NCBI RefSeq assembly: GCF_024653915.1
Contig: NZ_JANLGY010000003.1
Coordinates: forward strand, 30,394-94,393
Source: Sulfuricaulis sp.
Lineage (GTDB): Bacteria > Pseudomonadota > Gammaproteobacteria > Acidiferrobacterales > Sulfurifustaceae
DNA: 64,000 bases
Direction: 5' to 3'
This document shows positions 11,193 to 20,700 of this stretch, in pieces. The position numbers and the translations under genes were made by a program. Position 1 is the first letter of the stretch. Each line of letters opens with the position of its first letter. The notes under the pieces were generated by a model that searched no databases, had not been told where the DNA came from, and was given only the letters and a program-made list of their open reading frames with translations.

Positions 11193-12611
11193 TTAATAAC
11201 GATAGTGGTCCGGCTTGTACGGGCCGTCGATTGGCACGCTGATGTAATCGGCCTGGACCTTGGAGAGCGGAGTAAGATGCGCGCCGATCTTCTTCAAATG
11301 CAGGCGCGCCACTTTCTCGTCGAGCTTCTTTGGCAGCACGTACACCTTTTTTTCGTACTTGGCGGTATTCTGAAACAGCTCCATCTGCGCAATAGTTTGG
11401 TTCGAGAACGATGCCGACATTACGAACGAGGGATGGCCGGTGGCGCAGCCCAGGTTCACCAGCCGCCCCTTGGCCAGCACAATGATCTTCTTGCCGTCGG
11501 GGAAGATCACGTGATCCACCTGCGGCTTGATCTCCTCCCATTTGTAGTTTTTCTCGAGCGAAGCGATGTCGATCTCGGAGTCGAAGTGGCCGATGTTGCA
11601 CACGATGGCCTCGTTCTTCATCGCTTTCATATGGTCATGGTTGATGACATGCACGTTACCGGTGGCGGTGACGAATATGTCGGCCAGTGCCGCCGCCTCA
11701 TCCATGGTCACCACGCGGTAACCTTCCATCGAGGCCTGTAGTGCGCAGATTGGGTCGATCTCGGTCACCCACACGGTCGCGCCCATGCCGCGAAAGGCCT
11801 GCGCGCAGCCCTTGCCGACGTCGCCATAGCCGAGCACGAGGCAGATCTTGCCAGCGATCATGACATCGGTGGCGCGTTTGATGCCATCGATGAGCGATTC
11901 GCGACAGCCGTACAGATTGTCGAATTTGGATTTGGTGACGGAATCGTTGACGTTGAACGCGGGGAACGGTAACCGTCCCTCTTTTTCCATCTGGTACAGG
12001 CGATGCACGCCCGTGGTTGTCTCTTCGGTGACGCCACGGATGTTCTTGAGAATGTTCGAATACCAGCCGGGTTTGGTTTCGAGACGCTTTTTAATCGAGG
12101 CGAACAGAACGCGTTCTTCTTCGCAGGTGGGTTTGCTGATGAGCGTGGCGTCCTTCTCGGCGCGCGAACCAAGCGTGATCAGCAGCGTGGCGTCGCCGCC
12201 ATCGTCGAGAATCATGTTGGGGGCACCACCGTCGGTCCACTCGAAAATACGATGGGTATAGTCCCAGTATTCCTCGAGGGTCTCGCCCTTGAAGGCGAAT
12301 ACCGGTGTGCCGGACGCGGCGATCGCGGAGGCGGCATGATCCTGGGTGGAGTAGATGTTGCACGAGGCCCAGCGGATGTCGGCGCCGAGCGCCTTGAGCG
12401 TCTCGATCAGCACCGCGGTCTGGATGGTCATGTGTAGCGAGCCGGCCACGCGCGCGCCCTTCAATGGCTGCTTGGCGCCGTATTCCCCGCGCAACGCCAT
12501 GAGACCGGGCATTTCGGTCTCGGCGATCTCGATTTCCTTGCGGCCCCAGGGGGCGAGGTTGATGTCGGCGACTTTATAATCGGAGAACTTCGGATTGATG
12601 ACTGCGTTCAT
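11193..12611 (-). CDS. ahcY: Adenosylhomocysteinase
   Basis: AhcY hydrolyses S-adenosylhomocysteine to adenosine and homocysteine, using tightly bound NAD. The 472-residue protein has [13 protein letters not shown] (60-72), the NAD-binding GYGDVGKG at 261-268, [12 protein letters not shown], and the C-terminal [10 protein letters not shown] and DHYRY tail. The insertion near residues 150-190 is typical of proteobacterial enzymes. The upstream leader carries an SAH riboswitch, so expression should rise when the substrate accumulates. metK lies upstream and metF downstream. Confidence 0.98.
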   Translation of the reverse strand: MNAVINPKFSDYKVADINLAPWGRKEIEIAETEMPGLMALRGEYGAKQPLKGARVAGSLHMTIQTAVLIETLKALGADIRWASCNIYSTQDHAASAIAASGTPVFAFKGETLEEYWDYTHRIFEWTDGGAPNMILDDGGDATLLITLGSRAEKDATLISKPTCEEERVLFASIKKRLETKPGWYSNILKNIRGVTEETTTGVHRLYQMEKEGRLPFPAFNVNDSVTKSKFDNLYGCRESLIDGIKRATDVMIAGKICLVLGYGDVGKGCAQAFRGMGATVWVTEIDPICALQASMEGYRVVTMDEAAALADIFVTATGNVHVINHDHMKAMKNEAIVCNIGHFDSEIDIASLEKNYKWEEIKPQVDHVIFPDGKKIIVLAKGRLVNLGCATGHPSFVMSASFSNQTIAQMELFQNTAKYEKKVYVLPKKLDEKVARLHLKKIGAHLTPLSKVQADYISVPIDGPYKPDHYRY

Positions 12612-12632
12612 GATGCTTGCTCCTGTACGGAT

Positions 12633-12715
12633 TGAGCGAGCGCCGTTGTTTTAACTGACGTTCCCTCCGAGCCTGGCCCCGGTGTTAGCATGGGGGTGCA
12701 ACGCTCCTCGGAGAG
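12633..12715 (-). promoter_or_regulatory. S-adenosylhomocysteine (SAH) riboswitch
   Basis: The reverse strand between metK and ahcY contains the conserved SAH riboswitch pieces in order: CCGAGGAGCGTTGC, a CCCC...GGGG hairpin, CCAGGCTCGG and AACGGCGCTC. CTCCGAG pairs with CTCGGAG to form the closing helix, and GAGCG can pair with CGCTC as the pseudoknot. It ends about 20 bases before the ahcY start codon. Ligand binding normally switches the gene on, consistent with SAH removal by AhcY. Confidence 0.9.
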
Positions 12716-12754
12716 CAACGCCTCGCCGCGGAGTGCGGCGACGGTAAAAAAACT

Positions 12755-13939
12755 TTAGCCGATGGCGGCGCTCCGCGCCTTGATGCCAGCGGCCTCACGC
12801 AATACTTCAGCCTTGTCGGTGCGTTCCCAGCTGAAGCCGGCCTCGGTGCGGCCGAAATGGCCATAGGCGGCGGTCGCGAGGTACACCGGGCGCAACAAGT
12901 CGAGCATCAGCACGATACCCTTGGGGCGCAGGTCGAAATGTTTGGTCACGAGTTCGGCAATCTTTGCGTCCGGAATTGCGCCGGTGCCGAAGGTGTCGAC
13001 ATGCACCGATACCGGTTTGGCGACGCCGATGGCGTAGGCGATCTGGATCTCGCACCGTGTGGCCAGACCGGCCGCAACGATGTTTTTGGCGACATAGCGC
13101 CCGGCATAAGCAGCAGAACGGTCAACCTTGGTCGGGTCCTTGCCGGAGAAGGCGCCGCCGCCGTGACGGGCCATGCCGCCGTAGGTGTCGACAATAATCT
13201 TGCGGCCGGTCAGTCCGGCGTCACCCACCGGGCCGCCGATTTCAAACGAGCCGGTCGGGTTGATGAAATACTTGGTGTCCTTGGTAAGCCATTCTTTCGG
13301 CATCACCGGTTTCACGATTTCCTCGATCACGGCTTCCTTGAGGGTGTCGTACTTGACGCCTGGCGCGTGCTGGGTCGAGAGCACCACGGCGTCGATGCCG
13401 GCCGGCCGGTTGTCCACGTACTTCACGGTGACTTGTGACTTGGCGTCCGGGCGCAGCCAGTTGAGTTTGCTTTTGCGTATCTCGGCCTGGCGCTTTACAA
13501 GGCGATGCGCCAGCGTGATCGGCATGGGCATGAGCACGTCGGTTTCGTTTGTCGCGTAGCCGAACATCAGGCCCTGGTCTCCAGCGCCCTGTTCAAGGTC
13601 GAGGCCTTTGCCTTCGTCCACGCCGGCGGCGATGTCGGGAGATTGGCGGCCAATCGCCGTCAGCACGGTGCAGCTGTCCGGGCCAAAACCCATCTCGTCG
13701 GTGTAGCCGATGTGGCGTATCACGTCGCGCGCCACCTTGTCGAAATCCACGTTGGCTTTGGTCGTAATCTCGCCGGCGAGTACCACGAGATTATTCTTGA
13801 CGAGGGTTTCGCAGGCCACGCGCGCGGTCTTGTCCTGTTTCAGGATTGAATCGAGCACGGCGTCCGAGATCTGATCGCAGACCTTGTCCGGATGACCTTC
13901 GGATACCGATTCAGAAGTAAAAAGAAAACTGTCCGACAT
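12755..13939 (-). CDS. metK: S-adenosylmethionine synthetase
   Basis: MetK makes S-adenosylmethionine from methionine and ATP. The 394-residue protein shows [22 protein letters not shown] near the N-terminus (ATP site), [12 protein letters not shown], and the phosphate-binding [19 protein letters not shown] segment. I use the ATG at 13937-13939 with GGGG about eight bases upstream; a TTG two codons earlier is possible. I looked for a SAM riboswitch in its leader and saw none. A GC-rich hairpin (12724-12740) lies between its stop and the SAH riboswitch. Confidence 0.98.
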   Translation of the reverse strand: MSDSFLFTSESVSEGHPDKVCDQISDAVLDSILKQDKTARVACETLVKNNLVVLAGEITTKANVDFDKVARDVIRHIGYTDEMGFGPDSCTVLTAIGRQSPDIAAGVDEGKGLDLEQGAGDQGLMFGYATNETDVLMPMPITLAHRLVKRQAEIRKSKLNWLRPDAKSQVTVKYVDNRPAGIDAVVLSTQHAPGVKYDTLKEAVIEEIVKPVMPKEWLTKDTKYFINPTGSFEIGGPVGDAGLTGRKIIVDTYGGMARHGGGAFSGKDPTKVDRSAAYAGRYVAKNIVAAGLATRCEIQIAYAIGVAKPVSVHVDTFGTGAIPDAKIAELVTKHFDLRPKGIVLMLDLLRPVYLATAAYGHFGRTEAGFSWERTDKAEVLREAAGIKARSAAIG

Positions 13940-14029
13940 AAACAACCCCGATCTGGTTAGCTATTTCGCAAGGCCGCGCAGTTTACCAATCCCGGGCAAA
14001 ATTGACACGCCGACTCCAAAAACCCACTT

Positions 14030-14440
14030 TCAGCACTGCTCCCACGGCAGGCCATGAAAGCGCCAGCCACCCGTCGCGCTGCGATGGTGGCTGTCGTCCA
14101 GCTGGCCTTCGAAGCCTTCGGCCACATTGTAGACATCGCTGATCCCGGCCTCGATCAGGACCTTGCCGGCCTCCAGTGAGCGCACCCCGCTGCGGCAGAT
14201 AAGCACTACCGGCGCGGCCCCAGCCGCCCCACCCAGCATGGCCTGGCGTACCATTTTGACGAAGTTAGTGTTCACCTTCCAATCGGGTTCATCGATCCAG
14301 GGGATGTGGATGGCGCCCGCGGGATGCCCGACGAACAGAAATTCCATGTGCGAGCGCACATCCACCAAGAGCGCGTTCGGATAGTCCTGGACGAACTTGT
14401 GCGCCTCTTTGGGGCTCAGGGTTTTGACGGCTTCGGTCAT
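14030..14440 (-). CDS. Rhodanese-like sulfurtransferase
   Basis: This single-domain rhodanese of 136 residues probably carries sulfane sulfur on a cysteine persulfide. The active-site loop is CRSGVRS with Cys82. The entry segment ALLVDVRSHMEF (23-34) and PGAIHIPW-like AGAIHIPW motif are also present, and the tail ends GGWRFHGLPW, as in many stand-alone proteobacterial rhodaneses. It is the first gene of the leftward metK side and is divergent from the TtcA-like gene. Pairing with a tRNA thiolase gene is suggestive of sulfur transfer but not proof. Confidence 0.9.
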   Translation of the reverse strand: MTEAVKTLSPKEAHKFVQDYPNALLVDVRSHMEFLFVGHPAGAIHIPWIDEPDWKVNTNFVKMVRQAMLGGAAGAAPVVLICRSGVRSLEAGKVLIEAGISDVYNVAEGFEGQLDDSHHRSATGGWRFHGLPWEQC

Positions 14441-14497
14441 TCAATCCTCACTTCAGGTATGCCCAGTCGGGCGGCGATTGGGCATACTAGGCAGATT

Positions 14498-15262
14498 ATG
14501 CTCCCTGCCACTGTCTTGCCCAACCCGATAATCAGACCGCGCGCGCCCAAGCCATTAATGCGGTCCGCCGGCTCGGCGATCATGGATTTTTCCATGATAC
14601 GCCCGGGGGATCGTGTCCTGCTCGGACTTTCCGGTGGCAAGGACAGTTTGTCGCTATTGCATGTGCTGCTCGAGCTGCGCGACAAGGCCCCGGTACGCTT
14701 CGAGCTCGGCGCGGCCACGGTCGATCCCTGCATCGAGGGCTTCGACCCTTCCTTCCTGAAAGACTACGTCTCGGCTCTGGATGTTCCCTATTTTTACCGG
14801 CGCCAGGATATTGTCGGTCGGGCGCTCAAGACCATGCGCGGGGATTCCTTCTGCGCCTACTGTTCACGCATGCGCCGCGGCATATTGTATGCGACCGCGC
14901 GCGACCAGGGATACAACGTGCTGGCGCTGGCACATCATCTGGACGACCTCGCCGAATCATTTCTGATGAGCGCCTTCTATGGCGGCAGCCTGCGCACCAT
15001 GAAGGCGCACTACGTGAATGATGCTGGCGATCTGCGCATCATCCGGCCTTTTGTGTATGCGCGTGAGCGTCAGACTCGTGATTTTGCCCTTCGCGCCGGG
15101 CTTCCCGCCATCATGGATAACTGCCCGGCCTGTTTCAGCATGCCCAGCCAACGCATGCACATTAAGTCCCTGCTTTCAGATCAGGAAAAGACACAAAAAG
15201 GATTATTTTCCAATTTATTGACTGCAATTCGACCACTTATGTCTGAAAGAGCACCGAAATGA
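14498..15262 (+). CDS. ttcA: TtcA-family tRNA sulfur-transfer enzyme
   Basis: TtcA thiolates C32 of tRNA using ATP and an iron-sulfur cluster. The 254-residue protein has the PP-loop SGGKDS (45-50), a first cysteine pair in CAYCSRMRRGILY (Cys119, Cys122), ALAHHLDDLAES, and a second pair CPAC (Cys209, Cys212). It is shorter than E. coli TtcA. I chose the ATG at 14498 because AGG lies about nine bases upstream; an in-frame ATG at 14459 is the alternative. A related thiolase with another tRNA target is possible. It is divergent from a rhodanese. Confidence 0.8.
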   Translation: MLPATVLPNPIIRPRAPKPLMRSAGSAIMDFSMIRPGDRVLLGLSGGKDSLSLLHVLLELRDKAPVRFELGAATVDPCIEGFDPSFLKDYVSALDVPYFYRRQDIVGRALKTMRGDSFCAYCSRMRRGILYATARDQGYNVLALAHHLDDLAESFLMSAFYGGSLRTMKAHYVNDAGDLRIIRPFVYARERQTRDFALRAGLPAIMDNCPACFSMPSQRMHIKSLLSDQEKTQKGLFSNLLTAIRPLMSERAPK

Positions 15263-15327
15263 ATTGTAATTTATCCTCGTATACATTCTATGCTCGTTAA
15301 TAAAATTTATATGTTAAAAGTGGTTAA

Positions 15328-16191
15328 TTAATTCACTTTAACTGGTTTATAACCTGCAATATGGGATTTTATTATTGAAAAAAAGCGTGATTCCACACGA
15401 GGATGATTAGCATATTGGTCTAGCCCGCCTTCCATGGAGTTTGAAACCAATTCCAGCCGCGTTCCACTGTCAGGATGGGTTTTGAACATCAATGAAACCG
15501 CATCATCCTGGGGATTGATGGAGGCGAGTGTCTGTAAAACCGAGGGTAACCCATAAGGGTCATATCCGGCGCGTGCCGCAACAACCACCCCTGCACGGTC
15601 GGCCGCAAATTCATCCTCCTTGTCGAGTCCGCGCGTGTAGATCTCGGTACCGGCGCTGACAATCTTGTTGAATTCTTCCTTGCCCTTCTTTTCGGCGTAA
15701 CTGCTCAGGGCATCCCCGGCCAGCCCGGCGAGTGCGCCCTTGCGCATGGTCTTAAGCGCGTGTTTCTCCACCACATGCGTGACTTCATGGGCCAGCACGC
15801 CGGCCAGCTCAGCCTCATCACGCATGCGCAGCAGCATCCCGCGCGTGATAAAAATATAACCTCCCGGTGTCGCGAAGGCGTTTACGCCGTCGGTGTCGAC
15901 CACGGCGAAATGCCAGGGGAGATTGGGGCGGTCGGAGTGCATGGCGATCCACTGCCCCACGCGATTCACATAGGCTTGCAGCTTGGCGTCATTCACGGGT
16001 GGCGCGGCCCCGAGCAGGTTTGCTGCCACGCCTTTGCCGATTTCAATCTCGTCGGCATCGGAGGGCTCCTTCAAGACCTTGAGTTTTTCTTTGACGTCCT
16101 TCAGCTTGTCAAAGTCGAGCTTGAGCGCATGGGCCACGGGCGCCAGCAGCGAGACTGCCAGCAACAAAACAACAGGAATGCGGATTTTCAT
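15328..16191 (-). CDS. M48 family zinc metalloprotease, exported
   Basis: The 287-residue protein begins with a cleavable signal peptide (hydrophobic residues 5-20, ending AHA) and is probably periplasmic. The zinc site is HEVTH at 135-139, with the downstream acidic ligand in DEFAADRAG near residue 197. This pattern places it in peptidase family M48, like BepA or LoiP, which maintain outer-membrane proteins. It has no TPR domain, so it is closer to the short single-domain type. It follows an SH3-domain protein gene by 12 bp. Confidence 0.88.
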   Translation of the reverse strand: MKIRIPVVLLLAVSLLAPVAHALKLDFDKLKDVKEKLKVLKEPSDADEIEIGKGVAANLLGAAPPVNDAKLQAYVNRVGQWIAMHSDRPNLPWHFAVVDTDGVNAFATPGGYIFITRGMLLRMRDEAELAGVLAHEVTHVVEKHALKTMRKGALAGLAGDALSSYAEKKGKEEFNKIVSAGTEIYTRGLDKEDEFAADRAGVVVAARAGYDPYGLPSVLQTLASINPQDDAVSLMFKTHPDSGTRLELVSNSMEGGLDQYANHPRVESRFFSIIKSHIAGYKPVKVN

Positions 16192-16203
16192 GGGTGCCTC
16201 CGT

Positions 16204-16830
16204 TTATTCAGGTTTCGGCAGGGCAGGGACGTTGCTTTCCCTGAGCCCCGCCGCCTTGGCGTATTCACGTGCCTGACTCGTTGTGACGCTGTAACCATCG
16301 ACCTTTTTCACCGCGGCCGGATCGGGCTTGGCATTTTTGAGTTCCTCGGCGCTCATGCCGCGGATGCCGGTGGTGGCCACGATGCCCTGCGAACCGGAAC
16401 GGCCGGTCTGGCCGACATTTTTCAGGACGGCCAGACCGCCGGATTTTTTGGCCTCCGGGCCTTCGCCCACCCGCACTTGGTGCAGTTTGGCCCAGCCGGT
16501 TTTGCCCTTGGAAGAAATGCGCATCCAGCCGCCTTGCCGCTCAAGGATGTCCACCGCGGTGTTCGCCGGCAGTTGGCCGGCAGGCTTGGCGTCGCGGTAG
16601 GGCGTCGCCATCAGGTCCACCGCCGAACGCGTGGTGCCGGTTTCCCGCACAGCCGTGCCGGTACTCTTGGCAGCAGTTGCAGTTGCCGCCGCACCAGTGT
16701 TCATGGCGACAGTGCTGGTTTCAGTAGTGGCGGCAGTGCCAGCATTTTTTACGGTACTGGTTTCCTCAGCACAGGCTGCATTGAGCGTGGCGAGACCGAC
16801 GAGTGATACCAGTGTGATTAATCGTTTCAT
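16204..16830 (-). CDS. Exported SH3-domain protein
   Basis: The 208-residue product starts at the ATG at 16828-16830, whose ATGA overlaps the stop of the cyclase gene. Residues 1-19 form a signal peptide; the AAC that follows resembles a lipobox, but the -3 residue is Asn, so lipidation is uncertain. A Thr/Ala-rich low-complexity segment leads to a bacterial SH3 domain (about residues 70-120, with TPYRDAKPAGQLPANTAVDIL and GWAKLHQV). Function is unknown, though such domains often bind the cell wall. It lies between a cyclase and a periplasmic protease. Confidence 0.75.
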   Translation of the reverse strand: MKRLITLVSLVGLATLNAACAEETSTVKNAGTAATTETSTVAMNTGAAATATAAKSTGTAVRETGTTRSAVDLMATPYRDAKPAGQLPANTAVDILERQGGWMRISSKGKTGWAKLHQVRVGEGPEAKKSGGLAVLKNVGQTGRSGSQGIVATTGIRGMSAEELKNAKPDPAAVKKVDGYSVTTSQAREYAKAAGLRESNVPALPKPE

Positions 16831-18713
16831 GAAGCCTCCCAAGTTGGTTCGTATAGATGAATCTTGCCTTCCTTGCCCTTGAGCGTAACGAGGCCATGAT
16901 CGGTAAAGGCGCATTGCGCATGACAGGCATCGCGCACGGTAGCCGAAACCAGTATCCGGGAACGACCGCGGGTGGCGCCCTCGATCCGGCTGGCGGTGTT
17001 CACGGTGTCGCCGATCACGGTGTAATCCTGACGATGTATCGGAGAGCCGATGAAGCCTACCACCGCTTCGCCGGTATGGAGGCCGATGCCGATGTTGAAA
17101 TTTTCACCCTCGGGACCGAGCTCCTGACGGAACCGCAGCAGTGTCTGTTCCATCTCGCGCGCGCACTCAAGAGCGCGACGGGCGTGATCCGGTTGATCCG
17201 TCGGCGCGCCCCAGAAGGCCATGATCGCATCGCCGATGTATTTGTCCAGCGTTCCCTGATGACGAAAAATGACTTCGACCTGCAAGCTGAAATAACGATT
17301 GAGCAGATCAACGATCTCCGGCGCCGATTTACGCTCCGACAGCGATGTAAAACCCTGGATGTCGGAAAACAGCACCGTGATCTCGCGTTTCTGACCGGAA
17401 AGCGAGGCGTCGGTTTCGCCTTTCTCTACCAGCCCCGCGACCACGCGTGGATCGAGAAAGCGTGAAAACAGTTGCGTGACGCGTTGGCGGTCGCGGCGCT
17501 CGAGCCAGTGGGCGCGCACGGCGGATGGCACGAAAAAAATCCACGCAAACAGCAGCGGGCTAACAATGGGAATGACGGTGCGGCCGAATGCCAATCCGGC
17601 CCACCCGCCCACAACCAGCGTCAGGGTCAACAGCAGCAATCCGATTCCTTGGGGCAGGGGGCTCACGCCGCGCGTAAACGCTGTGGCCAGCGCTAGCAGC
17701 ACGAATGCCGTGAGCGCGGGCATGAACCAGGAGGGCGCATTGCGCAGACGTTCACCATTCTTGAGATTGCCAATCATGGTCGCGAGTATCTCCGTCCCCG
17801 GAAAATCCGCACCCATGGGGGTGACCTTAAGATCGTGCAGGCCCGAGGCGGTGGTACCGATGATCACGATCTTGCCGCGAAATTCATCCGTGGGACGCTG
17901 CGGGTTTTTACGTTCGAAGTCCGTGAAGACGTCGAAGAAAGATACCGTGGCATAAGACTTTGGCGGTCCATGCCAGGTGATCATGAGACTTTCTGTTTCC
18001 GGCACGGCGTAACCAAGGTCGCGCGCCACGCGCACGGGCAGTGACGGGATGTGCCAGCCGTAAGCGTTGAGTTGCATCGGGTAGCGGCGAACCACGCCGT
18101 CGGTATCTGCAAAAACGTTGATGGTGCCGAGGCGCCCGGTTTCGGCAAGCCCCTGCAGCGGCAGCAGCAGCGCGGCGCGCGCCTCGGTATCGGCCTTGGG
18201 GCCGGCCGTGGCATTTTTGAGGTTTTTCAGCGGGTAGCCGTTACCACGTTCAGCCTGCGGCGGCGCCGACAGGCGCACCATGGGGAAGTAGACGTTGGGC
18301 AGCGCCACCGCCGTGCGCACAAAATAAAGGTCATCGGCCATGTGTTCCCTTTGCGGGTCGATGAACAGGATGTCGAACACGATAGCCGCCGGCTGCTGGC
18401 GTGCCAGCCCCTCGAGCAGCTGTCCGTACACCGCGCGGGTCCAGGGATAGCGCCCGTATTCGGGCACCATGGCCTCGAGCGTGGGTTCGTCGATATCGAT
18501 CATGACGATGCCGGGGTCGGCGGGGAGGCGCAAGGCCAGACTGCGCAGGTTCCAATCGAGGTAAAGATTTTCGAGGCGGCTGACGGCGTTCCAGTGCGCC
18601 GCCGCCAGCGCCGCCAACCAGACGATGGCGGCGAGCACAAACGGGGTGTGCCGCCGCGCCGTTTTTGTAATCGAAAACGAAGCCCTACTCGCTACGCTCG
18701 TTCGTCCTGACAT
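16827..18713 (-). CDS. CHASE2-domain class III adenylate/guanylate cyclase
   Basis: The 628-residue membrane protein has an N-terminal transmembrane helix (about 23-40) and a CHASE2 sensory domain (about 40-330, with GIVMIDIDEPTLEA and FRGKIVIIGTTASGLHD). Three further transmembrane helices follow, then a class III cyclase domain. The metal-binding aspartates are in LFSDIQGFTSLSE and GDAIMAFWGAP, and the GEAVVGFIGS and NTASRIEGATRG motifs are intact. It should convert ATP (or GTP) to a cyclic nucleotide in response to an extracytoplasmic signal. I start at the ATG at 18713; a longer frame adds no recognisable sequence. Confidence 0.9.
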   Translation of the reverse strand: MSGRTSVASRASFSITKTARRHTPFVLAAIVWLAALAAAHWNAVSRLENLYLDWNLRSLALRLPADPGIVMIDIDEPTLEAMVPEYGRYPWTRAVYGQLLEGLARQQPAAIVFDILFIDPQREHMADDLYFVRTAVALPNVYFPMVRLSAPPQAERGNGYPLKNLKNATAGPKADTEARAALLLPLQGLAETGRLGTINVFADTDGVVRRYPMQLNAYGWHIPSLPVRVARDLGYAVPETESLMITWHGPPKSYATVSFFDVFTDFERKNPQRPTDEFRGKIVIIGTTASGLHDLKVTPMGADFPGTEILATMIGNLKNGERLRNAPSWFMPALTAFVLLALATAFTRGVSPLPQGIGLLLLTLTLVVGGWAGLAFGRTVIPIVSPLLFAWIFFVPSAVRAHWLERRDRQRVTQLFSRFLDPRVVAGLVEKGETDASLSGQKREITVLFSDIQGFTSLSERKSAPEIVDLLNRYFSLQVEVIFRHQGTLDKYIGDAIMAFWGAPTDQPDHARRALECAREMEQTLLRFRQELGPEGENFNIGIGLHTGEAVVGFIGSPIHRQDYTVIGDTVNTASRIEGATRGRSRILVSATVRDACHAQCAFTDHGLVTLKGKEGKIHLYEPTWEAS

Positions 18714-18788
18714 AAGATAACAGACTAACCCAGCAGGGAGCGGAGTCCAAGCCGACGGGCAGGCAGCACGACGGCATGCAAACATTCA

Positions 18789-19757
18789 ATGAACCCATCA
18801 CGCTCGACGCAAGCCAGGACCGAAAGCACGGACCATTCGCTTTCTTTTTTGACGGTCAAATTGACAAAGCACAGCTTCGCCCCGCGCTACTGGCTGAGCT
18901 GGCTGTGGCTGTTTTTTCTGCGTTTCACAACGATACTCCCGCTGGCGTGGTCGCGCGTGCTCGGCGCCGGACTCGGGCTGCTCATGATGGCCAACAGAAA
19001 AAGAAGAAGAATTGCGCGCATCAATCTCGAGCTGTGTTTCCCCAGGCTCAGCCTGCGCGAGCGCGAACACTTGCGGCGACGGCATTTCATCGTGAGCGGC
19101 CAGAGTTACGTCGATCTCGCCTATTTGGTATGGGCCTCCGAGCGTCGCATCCTGCGCAAGACGCATATCCGCGGACTGGAGCATTACCACGATCTGCGTG
19201 GGCGTAACGTCATCCTGCTCGCACCGCATTGTGTTGGTATCAATTTTGGCGGGAGCATGATCGCGCGCGAACGCGCGATATTCACCATGGTCAAGCTGCA
19301 GGGTAATCCGGTGGTCAATTGGTTGCTCAACCGCGCGCAAACACGCTTCAATTCCTTTCTGCTTTCACGAACACAGGGTCTGCGTCCCGTCATTCGCGGA
19401 CTTAAGCAGGGTCTTGTGTTCCATTACTCACCGGATGAGGATTTCGGCGATCGCCAGTCGGTGTTCGTGCCGTTCTTCGGCGTGCCGACGGCGACGCTTA
19501 CCACGCTCGGCCGGCTCGCTCACCTCACCAACGCGCTGGTGGTGCCGTGCTTCACGCGCCTGCTGCCGGATGGGGGTGGCTATGAGGTGAATTTGAAACC
19601 GCCCCTCGAGGATTTTCCGACCGGTGACCGTACGCGCGACGCTGCGCGCATGAACGCCGTGATCGAGGAGGGATTGCGCCCCATGCCCGAGCAGTACCTG
19701 TGGACCTTCAAGCTGTTCAAGACCCGACCGGGGCAGGCGCCGTCGCCCTATGGCTGA
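18789..19757 (+). CDS. LpxL/HtrB-family acyltransferase, catalytic motif altered
   Basis: The 322-residue protein belongs to the lipid A late acyltransferase family: an N-terminal membrane helix (about 35-65), RINLELCFP, and LAPHCVGINFGG in the acyltransferase core. The family catalytic motif is H-X4-D/E, but here the acidic residue is Asn (His147, Asn152). Later blocks such as VFVPFFGVPTATLTTLGRLA and the YLWTFKLFKTRP tail are intact. It may be catalytically changed or have a different substrate. It overlaps the next acyltransferase gene by 8 bp, so they are co-translated. The exact start is uncertain. Confidence 0.85.
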   Translation: MNPSRSTQARTESTDHSLSFLTVKLTKHSFAPRYWLSWLWLFFLRFTTILPLAWSRVLGAGLGLLMMANRKRRRIARINLELCFPRLSLREREHLRRRHFIVSGQSYVDLAYLVWASERRILRKTHIRGLEHYHDLRGRNVILLAPHCVGINFGGSMIARERAIFTMVKLQGNPVVNWLLNRAQTRFNSFLLSRTQGLRPVIRGLKQGLVFHYSPDEDFGDRQSVFVPFFGVPTATLTTLGRLAHLTNALVVPCFTRLLPDGGGYEVNLKPPLEDFPTGDRTRDAARMNAVIEEGLRPMPEQYLWTFKLFKTRPGQAPSPYG

Positions 19758-20673
19758 CGCGCGGCTGAGTGATTTCGCGCATCCGCGCTACTGGTTGACG
19801 TGGGTCGGGCTTGGCTTCATGCGCGTCATAAGCTGGCTGCCGTCGCCGGCCATAGCATTAGTCGGCGGCGCACTCGGAATGCTGTTGTACGTTCTGCACG
19901 CCCCGCGCCGGCACGTGGTGCACGTCAATCTCCAGCTTTGTTTTCCGCAGCTTTCTCGGGGGGCGCGGGCGCGTATTGCTCGACAGCACTTTCGTGCCTT
20001 CGGCCAGACACTGCTCGACATCGGCATCACCTGGTGGTCATCGGCAGCGCGCCTGAAACGGCTCACGCGCTTTCGTGGTCGCGAGCACTACGACAACGCC
20101 CTGCGTGACAACAAAAACATCATTCTGCTGGCACCGCATTTTCTTGGGCTCGAGTATGGCGGCATGCGCCTTTCGGTCGAACGGCCGATGGTCACGGTGT
20201 TCCGCCATCCGGCGAATAAATTATTGAGCGTGGTGATGGAACGCGCGCGGTCGCGCTTCTATCTCCGGCTGGTGGAACACATCCAGTCATTCACGACGCT
20301 CGTGAAGCAAACCAGGAAAGGCGTGCCGTTGTATTACCTGCCGGACCAGGACGCCGGTTTGCGCAACGCGGTATTCGCGCCCTTCTTCGGTGTGCCGGCA
20401 GCGACCTTTGTCGTGTTGCCGCGGCTGGCGAAGATGACAGACGCCGTGGTGGTTCCCTGTATCACGCGCCAGCTGTCGTGGGGACGAGGTTACGAGATCG
20501 AATTCCGTCCACCGTTGAAGGATTTCCCCTCTGGCGACCCAGTGACGGACACTACACGCATGAACCAGGAAATCCAGATCGCCGTACGGGAGAGCCCGGA
20601 GCAATATTTCTGGCTGCACAAGCGCTTCAAGACACGCCCGAAGGGTGAGCCGGATTTTTACAAGAAGGGGTGA
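19750..20673 (+). CDS. LpxL/HtrB-family lipid A acyltransferase
   Basis: The 307-residue inner-membrane protein is the tandem partner of the preceding gene and has the intact H-X4-E motif in APHFLGLEYGG (His130, Glu135). It shares the VNLQLCFPQLS, FAPFFGVPAATFVVLPRLAKM and YFWLHKRFKTRP blocks. It probably adds a secondary acyl chain to Kdo2-lipid IVA; which chain cannot be told from sequence. The start ATG overlaps the previous stop by 8 bp. Length is typical of the family (about 300 residues). Confidence 0.9.
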   Translation: MADARLSDFAHPRYWLTWVGLGFMRVISWLPSPAIALVGGALGMLLYVLHAPRRHVVHVNLQLCFPQLSRGARARIARQHFRAFGQTLLDIGITWWSSAARLKRLTRFRGREHYDNALRDNKNIILLAPHFLGLEYGGMRLSVERPMVTVFRHPANKLLSVVMERARSRFYLRLVEHIQSFTTLVKQTRKGVPLYYLPDQDAGLRNAVFAPFFGVPAATFVVLPRLAKMTDAVVVPCITRQLSWGRGYEIEFRPPLKDFPSGDPVTDTTRMNQEIQIAVRESPEQYFWLHKRFKTRPKGEPDFYKKG

Positions 20674-20700
20674 GCCGGCGAAGCCGACCTAACTATTTAG

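Noticed and set aside
13940..14029. SAM riboswitch in the metK leader
   Set aside because: The leader is short and I found none of the conserved SAM riboswitch segments.
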